Shown: positions 48,607 through 61,889, numbered from the stretch's first letter. The stretch is DNA of 64,000 bases from Isoetes taiwanensis (GCA_021234155.1 JAJEKV010000006.1:1984001-2048000), one strand, 5' to 3'. Notes: generated by a model not told the origin, from the sequence alone. Translations and numbers: made by a program.

Positions 48607-50069
48607 TTAAATCGTAACATGTTTGTTAGCATTCATTTGCCCTCTGCAAATTGTTGAAGTGGCTATAAATAGGTTGAATGGAGAAGATTTTGAAAAATGA
48701 AAGGAATGGATTAGGGAAAATTGGGTGACTAAGAGAGAGGAGCGCCTATTTTCTTGAAAATGGCAGTTTTTTCAGTTCAAACCTAAGAACCTAAGTTTTT
48801 TCACTTGCCTAAGATCGATCGATCCTACCTCCCATTGATCGATTCTGGTGCCTAATTGCCTGCTACCCTTGTAGAGAGTTAGCATTGCAATGAATTAACA
48901 CTCTATGGACACTCAAATCTTTACAATTTTGTGGCAGGAATCTAAGATAATCTGTGGTTTTCTCAAAGGAAATCAGACCTCTGGAATAGCCTCATTCACA
49001 AACAGATTTTTCTAGAGAACTTATTCCATGTTGAATACTCCTTCTCTCCGAGTTGCATTGAATTTGAAATTGAGATAATTGAATCTTGGTTGGAAGAATT
49101 TGTCGGCCATAAAGATATTGCTGCTACAGGTACCTTTAGAGTTTACAGAGAAGATTTTGATCATAAAATCACAGTCAAAGTCTACAATGAAAAGCTTTTG
49201 GGAGAATCCGAGTGCTAGATCAGCTGCTGTGTGCCTGCAATTGTTGTGGAAGGGTAAGATATTGGGTAAAATCTATAATTCTCAGCCCTTCTCTGCTAAA
49301 TTTTAATTTCTTTGCCTTAGAATTTTTCCGTTTCCCTTTCTTGTCTGCTTTGACCTCTCATTTCTCTGTTTTTGTCCTTCTGTTGTTTCAACCTGTGCTT
49401 TTTCAATATGTAGCATAATAACAGGGGGTTTTCTTTGTGTTTTTGTATGCTTTTCACAGAGGTTTTCCTAAGGTTTCATGGCGTATTCAAATGGATGTAC
49501 TAATGCGTACATCTAGAGTGCACCATTTCTTAGTCGTTGATTTAGCTTTTTTTTTTCCAATGGTCCAACATCCGAGGGCTCACAACAAAAGCCCTCTTTT
49601 TATTTTAAACAGCCCTCTTTTTTTAGGGCACGAAACAGGGCAGGAGAGAAGCTTCCTCATAACAGATCTTATAACAGGGGGCGTGGTTTTGTGGGTCGGA
49701 TTCAAGCAGGTCTCATAGAGCCTGATGGTGGGAAGCTTGTTGAGCTTTTGGGAAACCTTCTTGTAGCAGCCTGTGATGTAAGCTATCTTTTATTCGACAT
49801 TGGTTTCTGGACACTGATTTTGTTTCTAATGTTTCATTCAGTGGGTGCATGAAAAGCATGGTAGATATGCTTCGGCCTGAACAGCTCATAAGTTACAGCG
49901 ATTAAAAGCTGTTTGGGCGCATGTTTTTAACATCTTCGGACAAGCCTAGATTACTGCACTGTTGTGTGTTCACAATTTTTGCTTGTCTTTGCAGTTACGT
50001 CGTTCCTGAGTCATCATTATTGTGCTATTTGTGCGGTTGGATTTGTGATTTTTATTTAAGTCAAGAGAG
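48607..50069. other. non-genic stretch right of Copia
   Basis: AT-rich, with short frames only. Possible exon-like pieces occur near 49650-49780 (GFVGRIQAGLIEPDGGKLVE), but no gene can be assembled. Confidence 0.4.
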
Positions 50070-50273
50070 TTGGGAGAATCGGATTTACAGCTTAAACACT
50101 CGTTCAGGTACAGAAACAAGGATATGACAATGCAGTATGATGCCCAGCAGGTGAATCTGGTAGAGAAAGAGCCCAAGCTTGAAGACTTTTTGGGCGGGGC
50201 TTACTGTTCAAAGGATTCTCAGGAGACCCACATGGACGATCTTTACTATCCGCATGGAGTCTCAATCTTCTAA
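50070..50273 (+). pseudogene. fragment resembling an AINTEGUMENTA-like/PLETHORA AP2 factor
   Basis: A short frame contains EKEPKLEDFLGGAYCS, the conserved motif found N-terminal to the paired AP2 domains of ANT/AIL/PLT transcription factors. No AP2 domain lies nearby; a PPR fragment follows within 20 bp. This is probably a captured or duplicated exon piece. It could instead be an exon of a gene broken by the neighbouring LINE. Confidence 0.5.
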
Positions 50274-50288
50274 GATCAATGTAAATAA

Positions 50289-50760
50289 ATGTATGGTAGA
50301 TGTGGAGCTTTGAAGGATGCTCAGTCAGTATTTGAGTCTATTCAGGAACCCAATGTATTCTCCTGGAACCTTATGCTTGGGGTCTATGCAGCTGGAGGGC
50401 ATAGTCCTCTTGACGCTTGTGCTGCTATGATGGATCTGGTAACTGGAAAGAAGATTCATCAGAACATTGTTGCCATGGGTTTTGAAGGAGACCTTGTTGT
50501 TGTTTTGCAGCATATGCTTATTGTGGAGATGTTAAGAATGCAACACAATTGTTTGATGAAAAGCATTACCGTGATGTTATCTCCTGGACAAGTATGCTTG
50601 GAGCATATGTGCAGAATGGAAATAATAAGAAGGCTTTGGAGTTTTTCAATCAAATGAATGCTGAAGGGGTGAAACCAGATAAATACACTTATGCGACTGC
50701 TTTGGATGCATGTGCCAATCTGGCAGCTCTAACAGATGGCTTGAACTGGCCCCTTTTCTG
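50289..50760 (+). pseudogene. PPR gene fragment, frameshifted
   Basis: Starts MYGRCGALKDAQSVFESIQE and PNVFSWNLMLGVYAAGG, loses frame near 50480-50550, then reads RDVISWTSMLGAYVQNGNN and GVKPDKYTYATALDACANLA before decaying. Three to four PLS-type repeats survive. It has no organelle-targeting N-terminus and no C-terminal domain. Its consensus differs from that of the intact PPR gene at 12258-15191, so it is not a copy of that gene. Confidence 0.75.
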
Positions 50761-51481
50761 GCCTCATGGTAATTTTTCTTTCTTTAACAGTGGTCCATGA
50801 AGCCATTGCAGAGAGTAATCACGTTTTAGATTTCAGACATTGCAGAGAGCAATCACGTTTTAGATTTCAGAGTCTGTCTGTTTTTTAAATGTGTTACCAT
50901 TTGTCTATTATCTATTATGGTATTATGTCACACTTAATATTAGGACTTCGAATGTAATGGCTTGTTTTTAGCTCTACTACCATTTTCTATTATGATTCAT
51001 ATGCACTAAGGAATCTCCATGCACAGATATTATATGCACAATATTACATGCACTAAGGAAACTCCATGCACAATATTACATGCATCCCTACACCATCCTT
51101 AAGGCCCCAAAGGGGCCAAAATTTTTTTTAGTTAACACAAACCATTAATACACAACTACCATTAACATTACTAACATAAACCATTGCATTTGACACAATT
51201 TAAATTAAAATCCCCCTTAAACCCCCTTTGGTTTGGGTGCATATTCACACGAGGGGTTACGTAGGGCAACGAGAGCTGTCGGATGGGCATATTTGCCCTT
51301 TATTCCAAGATCTGGACCGTACATAGCGATCCTCGTTTGTGGGGTATGCATGTACAAGTTTTTGTATACTGTATATTAAAGTTTGCAAAATACTATAAGG
51401 TCCCAAAATCCTTTACCCAAAAAAAATCCGAATACATCAAAAAACCTAAATGCAAATTCCCTCATTTTTCTTCACAAGTTT

Positions 51482-53968
51482 ATGCTCTTCTCTCCGGTTG
51501 AACGATCCGATCTCCTTGCCCAGTTAAGTTTCTACCACCAAAATCCTTCTCTGGTCTTCAAATTTGGTGATTTTGCTGACTTAAACTTTGTTTCCAAAGA
51601 CATGCATTATCTTTCCTCAGATGTTCCATCTTGGGACAATCTATCCAAAGACCCGGGCCCCAATGGCATTGCTCCTGCTCTCAATGCTGAAGGTGTTCCT
51701 ATTCCTTATGGAATTCAGAGACCTATTCAACCAGTTCTTACGGATCAGCATTTGACAGAAGAGTTTAACAATCTTCAAGTTCGAACCCAGCCAAATGTCC
51801 AATTGTTCAGAGGTATCAAGCTTGATTCTCCTTTAATTGCTTCAAGAATTTGCTCTCTTTCTTCAACTGCTGTTGTTATATGTGTGGATAAAGTAGGGAT
51901 TCAAATTGACAAGCTCTGGGGCCATATCCTTAAACTTCATAAAGGAATCATTGTCAACTCCATTTACTGGCTAAATTACCCTTATCTTCTGGTGGAATGT
52001 GCAAACTATCGTACTGCCAATTTCCTATTGAAAACAGCCAGATCCACATTTGATACCTACCAATTGGTTTTTCTGAAATGGAGCCCTCAGCTTTCTTTGG
52101 ATGATTTTGGTAAATTCTTTATTGCCTCTGTCAGCATGAGTGAGCTTAATCCCATATATTGGAATGAAGACTGTTTTTCAGCCATTTTCAACTCAATTGG
52201 AACCTATATATCAACTGACTATTCTCCATATAAGGCCCCTAAATGCTACATTCAAGTGGATATCTCAAAGCCTGTTCCCACCACCATCCCTATATTAGAT
52301 TTCTTTGGCAAAGAAATTAAACTTCAGCTTAGATGGGTTGGTTTACCTAGATTTTGCCCTAATTGCAATACCAGGCATTTTTCCTCGAAAATGTGTCAGT
52401 ATGTTGTGGGAGATAATGCAAATGCTGCATCAGTTGCAAAAGCTTTTGGAGATAAATTTGGAGATAAATCTGTTAAGGTCAATGTTGATGTCAGGAATTC
52501 AAGCTCAGGTACTCAATACAAAATTTCAGATCTGGTTGGCCAAACTTCTGCTAAACAGGATCAGTCACATTGGATTAAATCCAATGGCAGCAAAAGGAGA
52601 ATTGAAAAGAAAAGGCAAAAGAGGCTTGCTCAACAAGAAATTTCAGCAAATTCTGATACCTCTCAAGTTTTCAATGGTCCTCCTCAGCTCTCTAGTGGTA
52701 TTAAAATCTTGAATAAAGGAGATCCTTTTCTGCTTCAAAATTCCAAGCCAGCTGGCCTTTCTTCTCAGCATAAAATTTCTGTCAATTCACAGGAAAATAA
52801 GGATGGGAATTTTAACAAAATGCTGTCCAAAGGAAAATTTCCCATGTAGATTGACTTACACAAGACTTTGAACAACATCTTGACAGATGTCAAGGCTAAT
52901 GCTGCCTACAAAAATAATAAGGCAGCTCCTAAAGTCACTCATGAATTCTCTAAGAATATCCAGCATGGGATCAAGATTTTTCCTCAAACAAAAAGGTATG
53001 AAGAGCCCTTAATTATGGAAAATGAGAACATTGGAGAAATTCCATTGCAAGATTTGGCATCCAAAAAAACAGATGCCCAACATGTCAACTTTGGTCATCT
53101 AAATAGTAGCAAAAATGCTTCCACTTCTGACAACATCAAAGACAAGGTAATCTGCAGTAACAGATTCAAAGTCCTATCTGACACAATTTGTGAGATTTCT
53201 GCAGATACTGAAGTGCCAAGGTCTGTTCAAATTTCTTGTCCTCCTATTTCAATCACCTCGACCAGCCCAGCACCCATATCCAGTCCTCCTCCTTCAATTG
53301 CCCCTCTTATTGATCTATCCTCTCCTATTAACCCCCAAATTACACACTTAAATTGTTCTATCTCTGAAAAGATTGCTCTACAGCTTTCTGAGTTACAAGT
53401 GGATAATGAGGATAGGCAGAATGGAAACAAAAGCAAATCAAATTTGGTTCATGAGTCAGAGGCAGATGAGGATCATGCCAGTGCAGTAAATGTAAACAAG
53501 ACAACAAATGAGTCAGAAGCATTTTCTCAAAGTTTGTGGCAGCAGACAACTTCAGAATGTACTCCAACTTCCATGGGTGACAAGGAGGCAATTGACACAA
53601 TTCCCAGGCAAGATCTAAACCACCCTTCTTGTTTAATTGAAATTAATGGTAATTCTTTAGTGAAGTCCACTGAATTTAGCCCTAATTGCTGTCAGTCAAA
53701 ATTTTGGACTTGCCCCCATTCTAGTGACAATGATTCTGCTGAAAAAGAAAATATTATGGAAATTGACCATTCTGCTTTCACAAATTCATGGGATGATGAC
53801 CACTTCTTAGCTATTTCTCATCCTAAGATATCTGATTCAAAAAGTAAAAAACCCATGAGGAAAGGAATTAAAATGAGAAAGCCTGTGGCTGTAATGGACA
53901 CTCCAGCTTCTAATACTAGACATCAATCCAAAAGATCTACTAGAAGCCAATCTAGAAAATTTTTCTAG
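51482..53968 (+). pseudogene. LINE ORF1 (RNA-binding, DUF4283-like plus zinc knuckle)
   Basis: First ATG at 51482 (MLFSPVERSDLLAQL). The N-terminal half resembles the DUF4283-type domain of plant L1 ORF1, followed by LRWVGLPRFCPNCNTRHFSS, a CCHC-like knuckle. A TAG at 52847-52849 interrupts the frame, which then continues in phase to 53968 with a Ser/Pro-rich then basic tail (KPMRKGIKMRKPVA). Apart from that stop it is one 829-codon frame. ORF1 proteins coat the element RNA. Confidence 0.8.
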
Positions 53969-54013
53969 TGCTTCCCCCCTGCTATTTCTCTACTTTTTTG
54001 CCAACCTTCTATC

Positions 54014-57000
54014 ATGAAGATAATGACTTGGAATCTCAGAAGCATTAAAGGGCTTGTCAAGAGGAGAAGGGAAATCTCACAAATAAAAGAATATCAAGCT
54101 GACATTATTCTTTTGCAAGAACTCAGACTTCCAAACTTTGAATGTTCCAATCTTGCAAATTGGATTGGCCCTGAATTTTCTTCCCTATGGATTGATGTTA
54201 CCTTGACCTCGGGGGGCCTTATTATTATCTGGAGAAATATTTCTCAAAGACTGATTTATAACAGTCCTTGCAAAAGTTGGCTATCATCTTTAATTTTAAT
54301 GGCTCTCAATTTGGTATTCTTAACATATATGCATCTACTATCTCAAAAGAGAGAGAAAAGCTTTGGCTTGATATCAGATCTTGGCTTCTCAATCATAATT
54401 CCATCTCTTGGATCCTAGCTGGTGATTTTAACGACACCCCTTCATGGGACCTTAAGCTTGGAAAAAATCTCAATATGTCGAACACTGAGAAAATAAATTG
54501 GGATAATCTCCTTGACACATTTCTCTTTACTCATATTCCCTCTTCTACTGCAAGATTTACTTGGTCCAATAAGCAAAAGGGTAATTCCAAAGTATTTTTT
54601 GCCTTTGATAGATTTTATATAAGCAATTCCAGCCATGAATTTTGGGATAACAGTTTTGTTTCTAGTGATGAGAGAACTTCAGTCTCAGACCATCAACCTC
54701 AATTCCTTGAAACTAAACATCTTCTCTCCATTAAGAGATCTGGTAATATTCCATATAAATTTAATTGTTCTCTGCTCAGCAATGCAAATTTCTGTAGAGA
54801 ATTTAAAATCTTTTATGCCAGTCTCCCCAAAATTAGGGCAGCCAATTCTATAAGGGACTTCTATGCTAAAATCAAATCTTCTAAATCCTGGATTAAGCAA
54901 TGGTCTAGAAATGATTGGGAGTTAAAAAAAGCTGTAAAAAATAATCTGTGACTGCAAATGCAATCTGTTAGAACCAAGTTTCAATTTGATCCTTTAAATC
55001 CTGATCTTCATTTGCAAGAGACTAATTTAGAGCAGTCAATCAAAGGCATTGAGGAACATGAGGCTAAAGGTGCAGCAATCAGATCAAAAGTAAAATTCTC
55101 CTCCTCTATGGACAATAGCAATTCAAATTTCTTTTTTAGAATTGCCAAAAATAGGCTTCTGAAGAGTCAGCTTTCTTCAATTAAGAATGATCAAGATGTT
55201 ACCCTGGAATCTTCCAAAGATATTGCTGATTTCTTCTATTCTAAATATTCTAATATTTTTGCCTCTAAATCTGATGTCCTCTGGACTGACACACCTGCCT
55301 CTGAGTTCATTGATTTGTTAAATTCACTGCCAGACAATATTGTTGATCCTTTATCTCCTAATATTGAATTACCTCCCTCTGAAGATGAGATCAAATCTAC
55401 TTTATCCAGTCTTGCCAAGGGGAAGAGCCCGGGTCCAGATGGTCTCCCTCCAGAATTCTTTTCACATTTTTGGGATGACATCAAATCTGATCTTATTTTA
55501 ATGGTTCATGGCTTTTGGCTTAATAATCATCTTCATCCTGCTATCTCATCTAGGCTGATCTCTCTTATTCCTAAAGTTGACAATCCAACAGTGTTTAATG
55601 AATGGAGGCCAATCTCTTTGACCAATTCAACTTATAAAATCTGTGCTAAAATCCTAGCCAATCGGATCAAAGGGCACCTGCAAAAGTATATTAAATTGCA
55701 TCAATCTGCTTTCCTTCCAAATAGGTTTATTTTAGATAATTATATTGCTGCTATGGAAGGCTTGCACTGGGTCAGAGTTTCAAATCAGAACTGTGTTCTG
55801 TTAAAGCTTGACTTTTCAAAAGCTTTTGATACTGTCAGATGGGACTTTTTGACTCTTTCTCTAAGAAAAATTGGTATTCCTACAAAAATCATTGACCTTA
55901 TCATGGGCCTAAACTCCAGATCTCAATCTGCCATTCTGATTAATGGTTCCCCTAGTAATTTCTTTAGTTTGCATAAAGGTGTGAGACAAGGATGCCCTTT
56001 GGCTCCTTATCTTTTCATCATTGTGGCAGAGCAACTATCCAAAATTATTATGCACCATCAAAATAGTGGGAATTTAAGAGGCTTTAATATGCCTGACAAT
56101 GACAGCCAACTCACTTTGTTACAATATGCAGATGACTCTTTTAGCTTTCTTCATAATGATGTTAAGAATATTGAGTTCTTTATCAAGATCTTGAATGGCT
56201 TTAGTGCTGCTTCTGGGATTTATCTGAATATGGCCAAATGTGTTATTATTGGGGCTAATGATCAACCTGATATCTTAGGTATTAGGTGTATTCCTGTAAA
56301 TCAAACATCCTCTCTTTTGGGAATGCCTTTGGCCTTAGATATATCTATTAAAAACCTGTGGTCTCCAATAGTCTCAAGGATTAGAAAGAAGCTAAACAAT
56401 TATGGTAGCTGTCTCTCAATTGCAGGTAGAACAATTATTGCTTCCTCTGTGCTTGCAAGTTCTCACATATATTTCTCATCTGCTTTGCTGGCTCCCAAAT
56501 GCATCTATCAGCAAATTGAGAAAATTGTTCGAAATTTTATCTGGGGTAAACACCACTTGGTCAGCTGGAAATATGTAACTCAAAGCAAAAAAGGAGGGTG
56601 GTCTTGGCTGCAAAAACCTTCTCTTGCAGCGGTATGCCTTGGCAGGGAAATATATTTGGAAGTCTTTGTTGAGTCAAAATAATCCAGCAACTAAGTTTAT
56701 TCATTATTGGCTTAGATGGTCATCCCTCCATTGTTCATTCTCTTCCATCTTCTGCTTTTAACCTGCTCAAACCAGCTGGAAATTCTTCTCCTCTTATGGG
56801 GAATCTTATAAATGCTTGGAATAAAGTCCATAAAGCTTATTCTCACAGTGGCATCAATCAATTCCATAATGATACGAGCATTTTCTGGAATCCATCTTTA
56901 GCCAAAATTGACATGATTCCTTTAGCAATAAATCATCCTAAAATATACAAAAAATGGAGTTCATTTGGTATTAATAAGCTTGGGGATATCTGGTTCAATG

Positions 57001-57800
57001 GCAGATGGATGACTTGGACTAGATTCAAAGCCATTATTAATGGAACCTCTTCTGACAAGGTTTTATTTAAACATATTGTTAGTAAGGTTTCCAATCTCAG
57101 TCTTCATAATGCCTTATCAACTAGGATTGATTGGCAGCACAAGGATAAGAATATCTACAAAGTTGCTAATGTCTACAATTTTTTGGCTAACACCAATCAA
57201 TCATCTAAAGCCTGCCTTTATTGGAATCTTTCTGTTGACACTGGAAATGCTCTTTTCAAAAATGTGTGGAATTCTCACTGTGCTCCAAAAATTTCCTACT
57301 TTATTTGGTTGCTTGCTAACAAAAGCATTCCAAACATGGAGACTTTTTGTAGACATCACTTGTTTGCCAATGATCCTAATAATTCTGTCATAAGTTCTTT
57401 ATGCCCCCTGCAGTGTAATGGCACTGAGGATATTGAACATATTTTTAATTGTCCAAAGGTATCTAGCTTCTGGAATTGGTTTCAGCAGATCTTTAATCAG
57501 AAAGCAAGGGAGTATTGTTAATTTTATTATGTCTGATAATAAATTCAAAAATTCAATCTCTTTTATTGCTTTATGGAATGTCTGGAAACACAGAAATAGA
57601 TGTTTGCATGGGGGACATAATCCTTCTCCTTTGTGGATCAAATGGCAAGTTATATTCGATATTGAGCTCACTGCTACTGCACATAAGTACAAAAATTCTG
57701 GTCTTCACATTGATAATAATTGGTTTACAGTTGGGAATTATTCTGGCTTTTATGGTTTTTTTTTAACTTTTCTGTCATCAGTCATTATCTAACATTGAAA
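54014..57800 (+). pseudogene. LINE ORF2 (endonuclease, reverse transcriptase, zf-RVT)
   Basis: ATG at 54014 (MKIMTWNLRSIKG). The apurinic-type endonuclease has DIILLQELRL, LAGDFNDTPSW and SDHQP. RT has SPGPDGLPPEFF, RPISLTNSTYKICAK, QSAFLPNRFILDNY, LKLDFSKAFDTVRWDFL, GVRQGCPLAPYLF and the catalytic YADD (LLQYADDSF). A zf-RVT Cys/His region follows near 57250-57480. Lesions: frameshift near 54285, TGA at 54949-54951, frameshifts near 56630 and 57500. The protein would nick target DNA and copy the RNA in place. Confidence 0.88.
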
Positions 57801-57890
57801 CCCTGCAAGCTTAATCTCGACCTTGATGACACTGAAGTTGCTAAATATCAATCAAGGAAATTATCAGTTCATAGAATCTAGGATTATAAT

Positions 57891-58241
57891 ATGTGGTCAG
57901 GATCAGTGAGAGGAAGATTAATTCAATCTATTCAGCAAGTGCAACAGAGAGAAATTATATGGGACAGTGAATTCTCAAAAGAAACATATCTCATGTTCAT
58001 TCTCTTCTGGTTTCTGGAAAATAACAGTGCAAACACGACTGATCAACAGTTTGAATTCTACAGAGAATGCTACTATTATCATAGGGGCAGAGCAGACTGC
58101 TATGGTACCATGATTCACCTTATGTCCACTTATAACTCGGACAGGCTTGTTGAGTTAGTCAATTGGGGAAACAATGGAAGACCTATTCTCCAGCCACAAT
58201 TTCGTGATTACTTCCACTTCCTTGATACCTATGACTTCTGA
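57891..58241 (+). CDS. small ORF in the LINE 3' region, unknown
   Basis: ATG at 57891 (MWSGSVRGRLIQSIQQVQQR), 116 codons, uninterrupted although ORF1 and ORF2 are broken. Aromatic-rich (FEFYRECYYYHRGRADCYG). Plant L1 elements normally have only two ORFs. It may be the remains of an ORF2 tail, a transduced 3' flank, or chance. Confidence 0.35.
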   Translation: MWSGSVRGRLIQSIQQVQQREIIWDSEFSKETYLMFILFWFLENNSANTTDQQFEFYRECYYYHRGRADCYGTMIHLMSTYNSDRLVELVNWGNNGRPILQPQFRDYFHFLDTYDF

Positions 58242-58611
58242 TTTTTGTTTGCTTTTCTTATCTTGTCTCGGCTTTGTCCAGGTTCTTGGCTCTACAGTGA
58301 TTGCAGAAAGCTTCATGAATTTCTTTCCTTATGGAACAAATTGGATCTGGTCGGTCTACCTGCAGAAATTCTCTGATGCCTTTGTCAGAGATATTTTCCA
58401 TCTTTCGAATTGTCTAAATATTGTCTACTTAAAGTTTAAACTACAGACAATTTGCTACTATTGAATTGAGTGTTTTTAACTCAATTCTGCATTTTGATGG
58501 TCATTCTCCATGATCTCAACTATATGTTTCTTTATTTTCCATAATTAATGACTAAAAAGCTTCACTCCTTCAAAAAAATTAAAAAAAAAAAAAAAAAGAA
58601 AGGAATCTCCA

Positions 58612-59393
58612 GAAAAAATAAAGCAAGCATGTGAAAGGAAGATCTTTGAAATGATTGGAAAACAACAAAATGGATCGCATAAGCTCCCTTATCTGATGGC
58701 GAGTTACAAGGCCCATAAACAGGAATATAGATCGATCACCAATGCAGCCAATCTGGCGATGGCTATACTCAATAGCTGCCTGGAAATTTGGCCCAAAATT
58801 TGTCACAAGAAACTATGAAAAAACAAGAGGGTCTATAGATATATTTCATCATAGATAGAGTAAGATTGAAATACTTGTTATTACACTCGGTTTAAGGGTT
58901 GGCGATAAGAGACGAGGCTTTCTTTGCAAGCATAGCTCTGACAGAAGAAACTCCATAGCATGAGACAAGAAAGATAAGCATGAATGTTATTATTTTGTAA
59001 GGTATGTTATACAAATTGTTATGAAGGAATGAGCAGAACTCATGATCAAACAAGTCAACAACGCTGATCATTTTGCTGCTCAATTTTTCAAAATAAAGGG
59101 GTATTTTGATAATTTCATTAAAATACAAGGGTATTTCGATAGCTTGTTATGTACATAATGAATCGAATTAATCTAATTAATATCGCAAAAAACTATTGAT
59201 TTGATTTTTGTTGCGAAAACTAAACCCAAGTGTTTATACATATGAGTTTTACCTAGTTGTTCAATATTATGGTGGCGCCATAGTGCCACGTATCGAACAC
59301 AGATTGGCAAATTTCAAAATTCTAGTGTAGCAGGATTTCAAAATTTGATGAGGCAACGAGAGGAGGAGAGAGAGAGAGTTCTATCCACTAGCC
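58612..59393. other. spacer and probable promoter of PNSB1
   Basis: No gene seen. AT-rich; the last 60 bp before the PNSB1 ATG include a GA-rich run (GAGGAGGAGAGAGAGAGAG) that probably lies in the 5' leader. Confidence 0.45.
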
Positions 59394-61889
59394 ATGGCAG
59401 CAGCCACGGCGTTTGGAGCCAATGGGCTATGCATCCGAGAGCCCAATCTGCCTTGGCCAGCCAGGAAAGGCTTCAAGGATTTGGGCAATGTCAAAATCTC
59501 AAGCAGAAGGGAGAAATTATTGCTACAAGCAAGCAAAAAAGAGCCATTTGATTATGGTGAGGATCCCAACATGGAATATGGTGATCTGTTTATTGGTGGG
59601 AAGCAGGATCCTGAAGAGCCAATACCTCCATTGGACCCAAATAGTGAACAGGGTTTCAGGATTTTCCCCGCAGAGCACATGATAGAGTTTGTGCCATTGT
59701 CACAGAAGGTGAGGAACGATGTCCGGCGCTGTTGCTGTATGGTTTCTGGAGGAGTTTATGAGAATTTGCTGTTTTTTCCTGTCATACAACTCCTCAAATA
59801 TCGTTACCCTGGAGTGAGGCTTGATATTGTGACAGGGGAAAGAGGCAAGCAGACTTACGAGATCAACAAGAATGTTAGAAGAGCTTGGGTGTTTGATCCT
59901 GAGGACCGCTTTGTCGTGCCTTCTGACTACGTAGAAACATTGTCAAAACTTAAGGTAATGTGATACATCAAACTTAAGGTTTCAAACAGTAGATATCCCT
60001 GAAAGTATAAATGTATTTCACTATTAGTCACATAATATAGTAGTTTATGATTTAAGAAACCATATGTTATGTTCGCGGGTTTACTCTAAATAGGCATCAT
60101 ACATTAGAATGTAGATCCTTCATAGTATCATATGCCATGTGGAACTTGTACTCACATATGCAATTTTTATTTGGACAGAATGTGTATTATGACATGTTTA
60201 TATCAACAAAATATGCGGGTTTGGGCCACTCAATATTTATGTGGCTTATAAACTCTCCAAACAGAATCAGCTATCTGTACTCTAATGTAAATGCGGCAGG
60301 CTCAAATACTTTTCTTACCAAGGGCATTCCAGCTCCCAGAGAAGTCTTATCTGAAGGTGGATATAACATGTAATCCATTACTCTTTATCCTCTATGTTGG
60401 CGTCTTTCACACTATGTCATTAGGCTCTCCACAGGTGTTAGTGTATATGATTCTGATCACAGAACTAGAACTAGATTTAGAAATTACAAGGAAAAATGAT
60501 CTGCCTGCAATGTGGTAACAGATAATTCAGGTCTCAAGCATGTTGCATGAATTCTTATTATCCCCATTTTCCTTGCCTTGCAGTCTGTCACTTGAGCGTT
60601 AGTTCTTAGCATGTCAGGCTCATGAGAATATGTAATCGCATATGTCCTTAACATTTTTCATCCTGTGTGTTGACTGCCTTACTTCACATATACTTCACAT
60701 GTGTAAAGCCTTACTTCATATGTCTTTAAAATAACACTCTTTATTCTTATGTACAAGGGAATGATTATCTAGCAAGGAAAGCAATGCAAATGTGTTAAAT
60801 CACATTCCTTGTCTAATAACTGTTTCTTTCATGCTGATTGGTTACTGAATATGCTCTGATAATGAATTTCCAATATTTAGGTATGCAGATCTTGTTGAAG
60901 AACTAGGGAAGCCTGCGCTAGGTGTCCCAAGGATTGAGGCCCCACCTTTGCAGGTAGCAATCTCAAAAAGAGTCAAGGCTGTTGTGGAAGCAAAATACAT
61001 TGATGCAGGCGTGAAGAAGGGGGAATATATTGTGTTCCATGGTGTTGAGTCTGATTCGGCTGCCTCAATGAAATCCCTTGGTGACACAGATAGCTTACTT
61101 CCTCTTTCTATGTGGGATGTCGTGGCAAAATCTTGCAGGTGAAAATCGGGTATTAATGCTATTTTTTCTATGTTTCTGTTGTGAAACCTGTCAGTGAAAT
61201 ATCAACACGAAAGAGATCAGAGAACCCCACCTTATGCTTGCACTCTACCCAATATTAAAGCTTCTCTTACATGCCTGAACCTTGCCTGACCAAACACCAT
61301 GCAACACTCCTGTTTAGAAAATAAAATAAAACCCCATGTATTCGTGTTCGTGCCATAGTATATGGGACGAATTCTTCTACCATGACAAAAACAACTAGAA
61401 TTCATTACGTAGCTTTATAATAAATTTACTCTAGTGGGATGATAATATACAAGTTTCTCTTTTCAGGATGGATGTCGTTTTCGTTATCCCACATGAGAAG
61501 GAACGTAAGAAGGTTTTTGAAGTTATCGGCCCAGAGGCTCATGTGGTTTTCATAACTACTCCTGGTCAGGTCGGTTATGTAAATTTCAGTTCCACGTACA
61601 ACATCAGAAAATGATCATAGACAGCTATGAGTTTAAAACCCTTCCTACTCTTACTTATAGACAAAACGACTTGATCTTCCATGGTAGCCTCAAATATTTA
61701 TTTACCAAAACCACATTGTTCAGTTTGTACGAAAATCTTAATATTTGTTAAACACAATGCATGATTACTGAATTACTGAAGTTGCCAACTGTTTTGCAGC
61801 TAGCAGGTATCATTAGTGATTCTGCAGGAGTCGTAACAACAAATACGGCTGCATTACAGCTAGCCCTTTCTATGAAAAAACCCACGTAA
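59394..61889 (+). CDS. PNSB1: photosynthetic NDH subcomplex B subunit 1 (NDF1/NDH48-like)
   Basis: PNSB1 is a nuclear-encoded peripheral subunit of the chloroplast NDH complex, which drives cyclic electron flow around photosystem I. Exons with GT-AG introns: 59394-59954, 60179-60369, 60881-61138, 61467-61569 and 61800-61889, giving 400 residues. The first 45 residues look like a transit peptide. Conserved motifs: VSGGVYENLLFFP, KYRYPGVRLDIVTGERGKQT, YYDMFISTKYAGLGH, NVNAAGSN, VIPHEKER, VFITTPGQ and SDSAGVVTTNTAALQLA. The fold is glycosyltransferase-9-like. The frame stops at KKPT, where land-plant relatives continue for about 55-60 residues (a CIGLF-type strand onward). A donor-like GTAAAA at the stop and an AG near 61973 could add a short, unconserved tail. 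Confidence 0.88.

Larger units (their letters stand above)
51020..58599 (+). mobile_element. L1-type LINE retrotransposon, decayed
   Basis: Two-ORF architecture ending in an A-rich tail at 58572-58597. A 12-bp candidate target duplication, AAGGAATCTCCA, lies at 51008-51019 and 58600-58611. The left copy sits in a short tandem repeat (TGCACTAAGGAAACTCCATGC recurs at about 51052), so the exact 5' end is uncertain. The 5' UTR would be about 460 bp. ORF1 carries one stop and ORF2 several lesions, so this copy is inactive. Confidence 0.88.

Noticed and set aside
57399-57692. Minus-strand ORF within LINE ORF2
   Set aside because: Shadow of the zf-RVT region on the plus strand.
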